64,000 nt of DNA from Ichthyophis bannanicus. Lineage: Eukaryota > Chordata > Amphibia > Gymnophiona > Ichthyophiidae. Below, piece by piece: positions 41,435-51,486 of the stretch. The position numbers were made by a program, and so were the translations under genes. Positions within the stretch are counted from its first letter, which is position 1, and every line of letters starts with the position of its first letter. Location: positions 110,288,278-110,352,277 of the forward strand of contig CM066043.1 of the NCBI GenBank assembly GCA_033557465.1, written 5' to 3'. The notes under the pieces are model-generated. The model saw only the letters and a list, made by a program, of their open reading frames with translations, was not told the DNA's origin and ran no database searches.

Positions 41435-43298
41435 TACCCCGTCCCTTGGCCTGCTGACCCTGTTGGGGAGCTGCTGAGGCCTGATAATGAGGGTATTGTT
41501 TATAGGCAGCTGCCTTCCTCGGGTAAAAGGGCTTTTTCCCCGAGCCCTTCTTCTTCTGAGAAGGGGCAGAGGTTTTTCTGGACAGCCGAGTCCTGGTCAG
41601 AGTCTCGGTCTCGATCTGTGCAGCCTTTTCAGCCATGGGCTTGACAAAGAGGTTTTCACCTCTGCAGGGAACATCGACCAACTTGTCCTGTACCCATGGC
41701 TCGAGGTTGGATGACTGAAGCCAAGCCTGTCGGCGGGCACCGATGCCGGCTCCAGCTACTCGAGCCGATGCTTCAAAGCCATCGTAGGCTGCTCGAGAGA
41801 TAAACTTCGAGCACTCTCGAATACCAGTGGACAAGGCCTGGAACCTCTGCAAAGGTTCCTCGGAGAGACCAGCAGAGAACCCAGCAATTTCTTTTGCCAG
41901 GTCTCGGAGATACATGCCCATATAGAGCTGGTAGGTCTGGACTTGACAAGCAAGCATAGAGCCCTGGAAGCACTTCCTACCGAGGGCATCCAGGTTCTGG
42001 GCCTCCCGGCCGGGAGGCACCGAGGAGTGCATCTTCTGACTCTTGAGGCGATGCATGGCCGATTCTACCACCATGGAATGGTGCGGTAGTTGTGCCTTTT
42101 GGAACCCGGGGCTCTTGCGGACTCGATAAATGGAATCAACCCGCTTGCTTAACACCGGCGCCGACACCGGGCTCTCCCACATGCGGAAGAGAAGTCGCTC
42201 CAGCATCGGAGGAACCGGTACAGTAAAGGTCTCCTTCGGGGGAGAGTCATACTGGAGGGCATCGAGCTCCTCGGCTCGAGGCTCCTCCTCGGGATCCGTG
42301 GGGAATGCCAAGGCCTTGGCCATATCCCGCACGAAGTCCGAGAACCGAGTGTCCTCCGGGGGGGACCGTCTCCGAAGTTCGGACTCGGGCGAGTCCGATG
42401 GGACACACTGAGTCCGAAAAGTACCGGGTGACTCTTCATCCTCCGTCTCCCAGGCTGACTCCTCGGAGGAGGAATCGAGCAGCTCCGGTCGGGCGGGCAC
42501 CGATGCCCTCCGCCCCGACGCTGAGGGTGTCGGCGTCGACGACCTCGGTCCCGAACGGGAGGCCGAGGGAGACCGTGACCGAGGATCGACTCGAGCTCGC
42601 ATGGACACGAGGATCGGCTCGGTCTCCGGGGTCGACTTGGACGTCGACGTCCCGGCGGTCGGGGCAGATGCACCGGCGAGGCCAGCGATCAATGCCCGCT
42701 GCTGGTCCATGAAGGCAGCCAAACTGCTCTCCAAGACCGTCAACCTGAGTCCGAGCTCAGGAGACCCAGCAGCCCCCGACTCGGGCCCCGACGGCGTCGG
42801 GCCCGACGTCGGCTCCTTCGGAGGCGAGTCCACGAGGACTACAGTACTCACGTGTCCAGGAGACTCCATCTCGAGACGAGGATGTTTCGAAGGCCTCTCC
42901 GACTCCGAGGACCCGGGACGGCTATCGGGGCTATGCGACCTGGCCCTCGAGGAACCAGGAGCATCCACCGATGCCGCCCTCTCGCGGGTTTTCTTCTTCC
43001 TATGATGTTCCCGTGCAGGAGACCCCCGCTCAGAGGAACTCCGACGATGCTCAGGACCGGAGTCCCGGGACGTCGAAGCCTCTGACGAGGTCCAGGCCCG
43101 GCCGGACGCGGAGTCAGAGAAGATTCGTTCTTTTTGATGCTGCCGACTCCTCAACGCTTTTGAGGACATCTTGCCACACGGACCACAGATCATCGGGTCA
43201 TGATCGGGTCCGAGGCAGCGGAGGCAGCAGTCGTGCGTGTCGGTAAGAGACATAAGTTTCTTACACCGATCACACTTTTTAAACCCGCTGGCAGCCAT
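41364..43298 (-). CDS. DIRS GAG, copy B
   Basis: 644 intact codons. Residues 5-45 hold a Cys/His cluster (C-x2-C, D-T-H-x2-C-x2-C, G-P-D-H, C-x2-C), conserved in all DIRS copies here. Residues 60-330 are Ser/Arg/Pro-rich and probably disordered. A conserved capsid-like half (about 335-560) starts at F-S-D-F-V-R-D-M and includes PGFQKAQLPHHSMVVESAM and LYMGMYLRDL. The C-terminus is basic (QKKKGSGKKPF). Likely role: packaging element RNA. Confidence 0.85.
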   Translation of the reverse strand: MAASGFKKCDRCKKLMSLTDTHDCCLRCLGPDHDPMICGPCGKMSSKALRSRQHQKERIFSDSASGRAWTSSEASTSRDSGPEHRRSSSERGSPAREHHRKKKTRERAASVDAPGSSRARSHSPDSRPGSSESERPSKHPRLEMESPGHVSTVVLVDSPPKEPTSGPTPSGPESGAAGSPELGLRLTVLESSLAAFMDQQRALIAGLAGASAPTAGTSTSKSTPETEPILVSMRARVDPRSRSPSASRSGPRSSTPTPSASGRRASVPARPELLDSSSEESAWETEDEESPGTFRTQCVPSDSPESELRRRSPPEDTRFSDFVRDMAKALAFPTDPEEEPRAEELDALQYDSPPKETFTVPVPPMLERLLFRMWESPVSAPVLSKRVDSIYRVRKSPGFQKAQLPHHSMVVESAMHRLKSQKMHSSVPPGREAQNLDALGRKCFQGSMLACQVQTYQLYMGMYLRDLAKEIAGFSAGLSEEPLQRFQALSTGIRECSKFISRAAYDGFEASARVAGAGIGARRQAWLQSSNLEPWVQDKLVDVPCRGENLFVKPMAEKAAQIETETLTRTRLSRKTSAPSQKKKGSGKKPFYPRKAAAYKQYPHYQASAAPQQGQQAKGRGNGSRRQQAPKPTTPAPAQQGGGF

Positions 43299-43537
43299 CG
43301 GGGGAAAAAGGGCCCCTGCGAGGTCAAAAGACAGGGCTGCCAGTGAAAAAGAAAAAAGGCGCGAACGCTAGTCACGAAGGACAAAAACCGAAAAAATAAA
43401 GAACGGACCCGATACCGGCATAGCGGGTCCGGGTGGGAAAAGGATCCGGCGTCGAACCGAGAAAAGAATAGGAAATAAAATCAACTTTTTCTGCGGCGAT
43501 CACAAATAGCGTCTGTAGGGCTCCGCGGAAAAAAGAA

Positions 43538-43696
43538 GACTGAGCAAGATGGCACCCTTGGGCGGGAAGGGGACCGCGCATGCGCGCTGCAATTCCCAAA
43601 GGCGTTCTTTGAAAGCTGGGGAAATTTCTCCGCGAGGGCTCCGTTGGCGCCGTCACCCTATATGTGAGGACTGACTTCCTGCTTGGTCCTGGAGAA
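43538..43696 (-). repeat. Right terminal inverted repeat, DIRS B
   Basis: Complementary to 37940-38101. The palindrome core is damaged (CCGTTGGCGCCGTCACC). Ends GGTCCTGGAGAA. Confidence 0.83.
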
Positions 43697-44893
43697 CAGG
43701 TATTTACCGAGAACAGCAGGAATCAGTCCTCACATATGTGATGACATTGGCGCCGATGGAGCCCACACGGTAATCTCTCCCCAGCTCTCAAAGAAAGCTT
43801 TTGGGAGATGTACCACGCATGTGTGGTCTCCTTCCTGCCTAAGGGTGCCATCTTGCCTCAGTATGATAACATAGCTGAAGACGGCAAAAGAAAAAGCAAC
43901 TCCAAGGGGAGGAGAGAGGGTTGTGAGGACTGATTCCTGCTGTCCCCGGAGAACACCTGTTACAGGTGAGTAACTACACTTTCTCTGGGAACAAGCAGGA
44001 AGTCAGTCCTCACAAATGGGACTCCCTAGCTACAGGCTATCTAAAAAAAAAAAAAACTATTAAAAGCCACAGGTGACCAGAAAAGATGAACCGTGAGATG
44101 CAGCAACTGAGTCAAGGACACCAGACCCACGAGTGGCCCCAAGTGTCAAGCAAGGAACCAATTCTCTGGTAGCCTTAACACACCAAACAGTCAAAGGGCA
44201 GGAGTTGCCTTACACCCCAAACAAATGATGGCAAGGGGGGAGCCTCCACAGTGGCCCATGGGGGCACTAACCCCATAGATGACTCCGGGCACGAGTCCGT
44301 CTTATGAAAAATTAACTGGTGCTGCTTCTTGCAGCCTCAGAGGGCCTTGGGGGTCATCTGCTGGCAGAGACCACACACCAAGGCTGGCTCGAGGCATTGA
44401 CGGCAACAATCATGCGAGTCCATGTGCGACATATTATGAGTGCAGTGGTCGCATGGCTTAAAGCCACTGGAAGTCATGGAGGGGAAGATGGTCTCCACGA
44501 GGTCAAACTCTCTAGGCCTGGCCAGAAACGGCGCAGAAACCTGTGCACCAGGGCCCCGAAGAGGAAGAGGAAAAGGAACCCGAAAAAACACGACGCCGGA
44601 GGCAAGTGGAATCTGGAGACGAGAAGGAACCGGTATGCAACCAGAGAAAAGTAAGACAAAAGAAAGCAAAACACCCCAACTTTTTCCAGGGGAGACAGAC
44701 ATGTCCGATGCACTCCGCAGAGAAAAGGAGACTGAGGCAAGATGGCACCCTTAGGCAGGAAGGAGACCACACATGCGTCGTACATCTTCCAAAAGCTTTC
44801 TTTGAAAGCTGGTGAGAGGTTACCGTGTGGGCTCCATCGGTGCCGATGTCACTCCATATGTGAGGACTGACTTCCTGCTTATTCCCGGAGAAA
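43697..44893 (-). mobile_element. Non-autonomous DIRS copy D, main part
   Basis: About 1.2 kb with ITRs (43697-43860 and 44735-44893), an ICR (43920-44016) and only the start of GAG. RT and YR are deleted, so it depends on enzymes in trans. The right end reads CCCGGAGAAA. Together with 37890-37910 the original unit is about 1218 bp. It lies immediately downstream of the ANKRD13D stop codon. Confidence 0.82.
44337..44477 (-). pseudogene. GAG N-terminal remnant of copy D
   Basis: 46 codons beginning MTSSGFKPCDHC, with D-S-H-D-C-C-x2-C and C-G-L-C-Q-Q-M. This retains the Cys/His cluster of DIRS GAG and then ends at an internal deletion. Confidence 0.72.
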
Positions 44894-45073
44894 TGAACCA
44901 CCACTTCCCCCTTAGATATGAAATCTAGGGGCATAAGTTAAAACCAAAGGAGGCCTTCCCCCTCTCTCTTTCAACTTTTAAAAGCAAATATTGGACCAAC
45001 AGCGAGCCTCATTATACTTTTTACGGAGTGGGAGAGGGGAGGGTGGAGGGCTTGATAACAGCAAGAGTTAATA
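44894..45073 (-). other. ANKRD13D: ANKRD13D 3' UTR, proximal part
   Basis: 180 bp between the stop codon and DIRS D. No canonical AATAAA was seen on minus, so the transcript must continue into or past the DIRS nest, or use a weak signal. Confidence 0.55.
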
Positions 45074-45317
45074 TTATTTTTCAGTCAGGGAGAGTTGCAG
45101 GATGCGTTCCAGTTCCTCCTCTTCCTCACGATGACGGCGTTCCCGTTCCTCCTGCTCCTGTGAAGAAAGCTCCATAGCCAGTCGGAGTTGGTCATCGAAG
45201 CTAGAATAGGACGGGGGAAGAGTAGCAGAATTGGACGAACCATTGCTACTGGGGGGTGGGCTGGGTACAGGGGCACCTCCTTGTCCTGACTGCAGGAACA
45301 TGCTTTCCTGGATTGCC
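45074..45317 (-). CDS. ANKRD13D: ANKRD13D, last coding exon
   Basis: The minus-strand exon follows acceptor TTCTTTAATAG at 45318 and ends at a stop at 45074-45076. It completes an Arg codon split with the previous exon and codes AIQESMFLQSGQ, a Pro/Ser linker, FDDQLRLAMELSSQEQEERE, and a final acidic helix ending ILQLSLTEK. The two helices are ubiquitin-interacting motifs (UIMs). ANKRD13 proteins bind Lys63-linked ubiquitin on cell-surface receptors and act in endocytosis. Sequence details favour the D paralogue over B. Confidence 0.88.
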
Positions 45318-45719
45318 CTATTAAAGAATAAAATACAAGTGTTAAAGGTTGCAGAAGAATCATGTTGTTGTTTCTATGTTATTAATATTTCCGGGATATA
45401 GTCCCCTGCCTAAAGGATACTCGCTATATTGAAAGTGAGATATTAGTCCATAGGTTCTGCATGTGAATGGTAGCCGAATAGTAAATCCAGATGCTCATTC
45501 TCTATTCCGACCACAAAGGACAGATCTCAGGCCCTAGTTCTTATCTATGAAGATGACCTAATGACTGGTTAAGTAAATCCTATGTGTAGGCTCTCTAAGC
45601 AGGAGCTAGTTTCTGTGATACAACATGCAAGGTAAGTGCCGGGAGTGTATGCTTGTTGGGTATCCTAGAGCACAGAGGTTTCCAATGGATGTGCTATGGC
45701 ATATTAGTATACCACAAGG
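45318..45719 (-). other. ANKRD13D last intron, 3' end
   Basis: Intronic sequence between the acceptor and DIRS C. No separate feature seen. Confidence 0.6.
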
Positions 45720-45984
45720 AAAGCGTAGTTACTCACCTGTAACAGGTGTTCTCCAGGAGCAGCAGGAATCAGTCCTCACATATGGGTGACGTCGGCGCCG
45801 ACGGAGCCCTCGTGGAGCAATTTTCCCCAGCTTTCAAAGAAAGCCTTTGGGAATTGCAGCGCGCATGCGCGGTCCTCTTCCCGCCCAAGGGTGCCATCTT
45901 GCTCAGTCAGATGACATAGCATAAAGACAGCAAAAATTAGCAAAAACGAAAGCATAAAACTGCAACTCCAAGGGGGGGAGGGAG

Positions 45985-46088
45985 GGTTGTGAGGACTGAT
46001 TCCTGCTGCTCCTGGAAAACACCTGTTACAGGTGAGTAACTACGCTTTCTCCAGGACCAAGCAGGAAGTCAGTCCTCACATATGGGAC
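45985..46088. other. Internal complementary region, DIRS C
   Basis: Contains CACCTGTTACAGGTG followed by AGTAACTACGCTTTCTCC, joining complements of the left (AAAGCG...) and right (...GGAGAA) ends. Confidence 0.85.
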
Positions 46089-46224
46089 TCCCAAGTTTAA
46101 GGCTACCGGAGACCCTAAGCACAAAAATGAGCTCCCTCTAGCTCAGCAGCACAGAAGGAAGGAATCTTCTCTGAATACGACTCCAACCGGTAGCCCAACA
46201 TCCGGGATGGAGGGTAGGAGTTGC

Positions 46225-49200
46225 CTATACCTCGAAGAGATTACGGAGGACTGCCTGTCCGAAAGCACTGTCCCTGCGGGACTCCCTCTCCAGGCAGTAA
46301 TGGGCTGCAAAAGTCTGGCTTGAAGACCAAGTAGCGGCCCGGCAGATGTCTGCCAACGGAACAGAGCGGAGGTAAGCCACTGATGTAGCCTTCGCCCGAA
46401 CACGATGAGCGGTGACTCTACCTTCCAGCATGAGGCCTGCAGCCTCGTAAGACCAAGCGATGCAGTCCGCAATCCAGATGGACAGGGTACGCTTGGAGAC
46501 AGGGAGCCCCAACTTGTTGGGGTCATAAGACACGAAGAGCTGAACAGCCCTTCGGTGCTCCCGCGTACGGTCCAGGTAGAAGTTCAGCGCCCTTCTACAG
46601 TCCAGGGTATGCAGGACCATTTAAGCTCGGCTGGAGTGTGGCCTGGGAAAGTAGGTCGGAAGTACCACCTCCTGGTTGATGTGAAAAGGGGAAACCACTT
46701 TAGGAAGAAACTTAGGGTGAGTCTGTAGGACTACCCGGTTCTTGTAGAACCTAGTGTAAGGAGGATCAGATACCAGGGCCTGCAGCTCACTAACGCGTCT
46801 AGCAGAAGTGAGGGCCACCAAGAACAAGGTTTTCCAGGACAGAAAACGAAGAGGACAGGTAGCCATAGGCTCAAAAGGCGGACAGGTAAGCCGCTGTAAA
46901 ACCACATTGAGATCCCAGTTCGGGGCTGGCGGGCGCAAAGGTGGTTTAAGGAGAAGGAGGCCTCTGAGAAAACGAGCCACCAGAGGGTGGCTGGAAAGAG
47001 GTCTACCATCCACCGGCACGTGATGCGCAGAAATAGCACTGAGGTGGACCTTGACCGAGTTGGACTTGAGGCCAAGATTAGAAAGAGAAAGCAAGTACTG
47101 CAAGACCACTGATGCCGAACAGGAGAAGGGGTCCTGAGACTGCTGAGTACACCAGACGGAGAACCGACGCCACTTAAGAGCGTAGGACTTCCGGGTGGAA
47201 GGCCTCCTGGAGGCCAAGACAACTTCTTCCACATCTGGAGGCAGCTGGAGAGGTGCAAGGACTACCCTTTCAGCAGCCAGGCCATGAGATGAAGGGACCG
47301 GAGGTTGGGGTGCAGGAGCGTCCCCTGATCCTGCGAGAGGAGATCGGGCTGAAACCCCAGAGGAAGAGGGGTGTCCACCGCTAGCTGCATCAGACGGGAA
47401 CCAAGGTTGCCTCGGCCACCGAGGAGCCACTAGGATCAACGATGCCTTGTCTCGGAGAACTTTGAAGAGCGTCCGAGACACCAGAGGCATGGGTGGAAAG
47501 GCATACAAGAGGCCTGTGGACCATGGAATCAGAAAAGCATCCGCCGCTACCCGGAGAGGATGCGGCTGTCGAGAGCAGAATCTGGGAAGCTGCCGGTTCA
47601 GAGGACTGGCGAACAGATCCATGGTGGGGAGGCCCCACCGTAGAAAGATCCGCTGAACCACAAGCGGATCCAACCTCCACTCGTGCGGTTGGAGGACCCT
47701 GCTCAGTTTGTCTGCCAGGTAGTTTTCTTGACCCGGGAGATAGACAGCTTTGAGGACTATGCTGCGGTGGACGGCCCAAGAGCAGAGCTTCTGTGCTTCC
47801 CGACAGAGAAGGAAGGAGCCCGTCCCGCCTTGTTTGTTCACGTAGAACATGGCAACCTGATTGTCGGTCTGGACCAGTATTGACTGGTGAGAAAGCAGGT
47901 GAGAGAAGGCTTTCAGCGCTAGGCGGATGGCTCTGAGCTCCAGGAAGTTGATCTGCTGAGCGGACTCCCAAGGAGTCCAGAGACCCTGAGTACAAGTCCC
48001 TTGGCAATGTGCTCCCCAGCCCTGGAGAGAAGCATCGGTCGTCAGGACCTGAGAATGCGCAGGAGGCTGAAAAGGCACCCCGAGCACTAGGTTGGGCAGG
48101 TGAAGCCACCATCGCAGAGAGGAGACCAGCTGGTCGGAGACCTGCACGGGGTCCGCTAGGCTCCCTGTGGCCTGATGCCATTGTTGGCGAAGACACCATT
48201 GAGCAGATCGCATGTTCAGGCGGGCATAGGGGGTGACATGGACCGTGGAAGCCATATGGCCGAGCAGTCTCAGAAATTGCCTGGCCGAGACCAGGGAATT
48301 GCTGTGAAAGCGGCTGGCGAGATCCATGAGCCTTTGGGCCCTGTCTAGGGGTAGGAAGGCCCGTGCTTGAAGAGTGTCCAACCTGGCGTCGATGAACTCC
48401 AGATCTTGAGAGGGGAGCAAAGTGGACTTTGCGAAGTTTATGACAAATCCCAAGTGCTGGAGCAGAGCTACCGTGCGATGAGTAGCCAGAGTGGCTTCTT
48501 GGGCAGACTGGGCCCTTATGAGCCAGTCGTCCAGGTATGGGAACACAAAGAGACCCTGAAGCCTCAGATAGGCCGCCACCACTGCTAGGCACTTGGTGAA
48601 CACTCTGGGGGCGGAGGATAGGCCGAAAGGCAGTACTCTGTACTGGTAATGGCGTCCATCCACCACAAACCTCAGGTATTGTCTGTGGTCTGGATGAATA
48701 AGGATATGAGTATACGCATCCTTCAGATCTAAGGAGCATAGCCAGTCTCCCTGCTGGAGGTAGGGCAGCAGGATTCCAAGGGTAAGCATTTTGAACTTTT
48801 CCCTTGCAATGAACTTGTTGAGGTTGCGCAAGTCCAGGATGGGTCTGAGGCCTCCTCTTCGCTTTGGAACCAGGAAGTACCTGGAGTAAAACCCTCGACC
48901 CTTCAGGTGGTGGGGCACCGGCTCCACGGCCCGGTCCTGAATAAGACACGCTAACTCCTGAAGGAGTAAGTCCCTGTGCAGAGGGAGTCTGGAAGGCTCC
49001 CCTGGAAAGTAGGAGGGAGGCACCTGGTGAAAATGAAGAAGATAGCCATTTTGAACTATCTGAAGAACCCAGATATCCGTGGTGATGTTGGACCACCTGT
49101 GGGCAAAGTGGACCAGCCGGCCTCCTGTGCTGAGAGGAACCAGCGGAGGGGGAGAGGCTATGCTGAGACAGTCAAAAACCCCCACCCTGCTGAGCAGGGG

Positions 49201-49548
49201 CCGGTGGTGCAGGCTTGGGGGCTTGCTGCCTACGGGACCCATTACCCCGTCCCTTGGCCTGCTTCCCCTGTGGGGGAGCTGGGGAGGCCTGATACTGAGG
49301 GTAGTATTTGTAGGCAGCCACCTTCCTCGGGTAAAAGGGCTTCTTCCCCGAGGCCTTCTTCTTCTGAGAAGGGGCAGAGGTTTTCCTGGAGAGACGAGTT
49401 CTGGTGAGAGTCTCCGTCTCGATTTGTGCAGCCTTCTCATCCATGGGCTTGCCAAAGAGGTTATCACCTCGGCAGGGGACATCGACCAACTTGTCCTGCA
49501 CCCAGGGCTCGAGGTCAGACGACTGGAGCCAAGCCTGGCGGCGTCCAC
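46225..49548 (-). pseudogene. DIRS RT-RH and YR fused in one frame, copy C (one nonsense codon)
   Basis: The open frame 49548-46621 (975 codons) carries the RT (SLDLKDAYTHI, YLDD) and RNase H (TDAS, TDN). After Q-P-W-F-P it passes directly into YR sequence because two bases present in copy B are missing near 47390. YR box I (S-A-R-R-V-S-E-L) is intact. A TAA at 46618-46620 replaces the Glu codon of copy B. The rest, 46617-46225, keeps H-R-V-R and the nucleophile Tyr. Confidence 0.83.
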
Positions 49549-51090
49549 CGATGCCGGCAGCGGCTACTCGAGCCGAAGCCTCAAAACCATCATAGGCTGC
49601 TCGAGAAATAAATTTGGAGCACTCCCGAATACCAGTAGACAAGGATTGAAACCTCTGCAAAGGTTCATCGGAGAGACCAGCAGAGAACCCGGCTATTTCT
49701 TTAGCCAGGTCTTGGAGATACATGCCCATGTAGAGCTGGTACGTCTGGACTCGACAAGCAAGCATAGAGCCCTGGAAACACTTCCTACCGAGGGCATCCA
49801 GGCTACGGGCTTCCCTACCAGGGGGCACCGAGGAGTGCATCTTCTGACTTTTCAGTCTATGCATGGCCGATTCCACCACCATGGAATGGTGCGGTAGGTG
49901 TGCCTTTTGGAACCCGGGGCTCTTGCGGACTCGATAAATGGAATCGACCCGCTTGCTCAATACCGGCGACGCCGCCGGGCTCTCCCACATGCGGAAGAGA
50001 AGTCGTTCCAGCATGGGAGGAACCGGTACAATAAAGGCCTCCTTTGGGGGAGAGTCATATTGGAGGGCATCGAGTTCTTCGACTCGAGGCTCCTCCTCGG
50101 GATCCGCAGGGAAGGCCAAGGCCTTGGCCATATCCCTTACGAAGTCCGAGAACCGGGTATCCTCCGGGGGGGGACCGTCTCCGAGGCTCGGACTCGGGGG
50201 AGTCCGATGGGACACACCGAGTCCGAAAGGAACCAGGTGACTCTTCGTCCTCAGATTCCCAGGCCGACTCCTCGGAGGAGGAGTCGACCGGCTCCGGTCG
50301 GACGGGCAATGATGCCATCCGCCCCGACGCCGAGGGAGTCGGCTTCGACGACTTCGGTCCCGAACGGGAAGCCGAAGGAGACCTCGACCGAGGATCGACT
50401 CGAGCCCTCATGGACTCGAGGATCGGCTCGGTCTCCAGGGTCGACTTGGAAGTCGACGTCCCGGCGGTCAGGGCAGAAGCACCAGCGAGGCCAGCGATCA
50501 ATGCCCGCTGCTGGTCCATGAAGGCAGCCAAGCTGACCTCCAAGGCCGTCAACCTGAGTCCGAGCTCAGGAGACCCAGCAGCCCCCGACTCGGGCCCCGA
50601 CGGTGTCGGGCCCGACGTCGGCTCCTTCGGAGGCGAGTCCACGAGGACAACAGTACTCACGTGAGCGGGCAAGCCCTCCTCGAGTCGAGGATGTTTCGAC
50701 GGCCTCTCCGACTCCAAGGACCCGGGACGGGAATCGGGGCTATGCGACCTGGCCCTCGAGGAACCAGGAGCGTCCACCGAACCCGCCCTCGCGGGTTTCT
50801 TCTTCCGAAGATGGTCCCGGGTAGGAGACCCCCTTTCAGAGGAACTGCGACGATGCTCAGGACCAGAGTCCCGAGACGTCGAAGCCTCTGACGAGGTCCG
50901 AGCCCGGCTGGAGTCAGAGAAGATACGCTCCCGCTGGTGCTGCCGACTCCTCAATGCTTTTGAGGACATCTTGCCGCATGGCCCGCAGATCATGGAGTTA
51001 TGATCCGGGCCTAGGCAGCGGAGGCAGAAGTCGTGAGTGTCTGTAAGAGACATAAGTTTCTTACAGAGGTCACACTTTTTGAAGCCACTG
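49172..51090 (-). pseudogene. DIRS GAG, copy C (single frameshift)
   Basis: The N-terminal half starts MAASGFKKCDLCKKLM near 51090; the frame is open further to 51263, but alignment to copy B favours the internal ATG. The capsid-like half is in frame 50215-49172. The break is a 9-G run near 50166-50174 where copy B has 7 Gs. Otherwise it is collinear with copy B. Confidence 0.8.
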
Positions 51091-51486
51091 GCCGCCATAG
51101 GGGAAAAAAGGGCCCCTGCGAGGTCGAACGACCGGGCAGCCAGGGAAAAGAAAAAAACTTGAAGTCTGTCACTAAAGACAAGAAAAACCGAAAAATAACG
51201 GACGGACTCGTAACCGGCGTCGCGAGTCCGGGCGGGAAAAGAACCGGCGTCGAACCGAAGCAAAATAAAGAAAATAATGAAAAATCAACTTTTCTGCGGG
51301 GGATTCACAGGCAACGTCTGTAGGGCTCCGCGGAAAAAAGAAGACTGAGCAAGATGGCACCCTTGGGCGGGAAGAGGACCGCGCATGCGCGCTGCAATTC
51401 CCAAAGGCTTTCTTTGAAAGCTGGGGAAAATTGCTCCGCGACGTCACCCATATGTGAGGACTGACTTCCTGCTTGGTCCTGGAGAA

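Larger units (their letters stand above)
37911..43696 (-). mobile_element. DIRS-like copy B, complete length, inserted in copy D
   Basis: A 5.79-kb unit with ITRs 37911-38101 and 43538-43696, ICR 38180-38282, and all three long ORFs open. It begins AAAGAGTAGTTACTC and ends GGTCCTGGAGAA. Its insertion point is inside the left terminus of copy D. The only obvious functional flaw is a Lys for the box II Arg in the recombinase. The right ITR has a small deletion in the central palindrome. Confidence 0.88.
45720..51486 (-). mobile_element. DIRS-like copy C, in ANKRD13D intron
   Basis: A 5.77-kb unit of the A/B family in the same orientation as the host gene. Left end AAAGCGTAGTTACTCACC, right end GGTCCTGGAGAA, ICR 45985-46088. 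Three lesions: a GAG frameshift in a G-run, a 2-nt deletion that fuses RT and YR frames, and a nonsense codon in YR. The right ITR lacks the central palindrome. No target duplication is visible. Confidence 0.87.

Noticed and set aside
41487..43246. Several plus-strand ORFs opposite GAG of copy B
   Set aside because: GC-rich antisense frames of the real GAG; they repeat opposite GAG in copy C.
37911..44893. Repeated GTGAGGACTGACTTCCTGC blocks as a CRISPR-like array
   Set aside because: The blocks are DIRS terminal repeats and ICRs at kilobase spacing, in both orientations, in a vertebrate genome.
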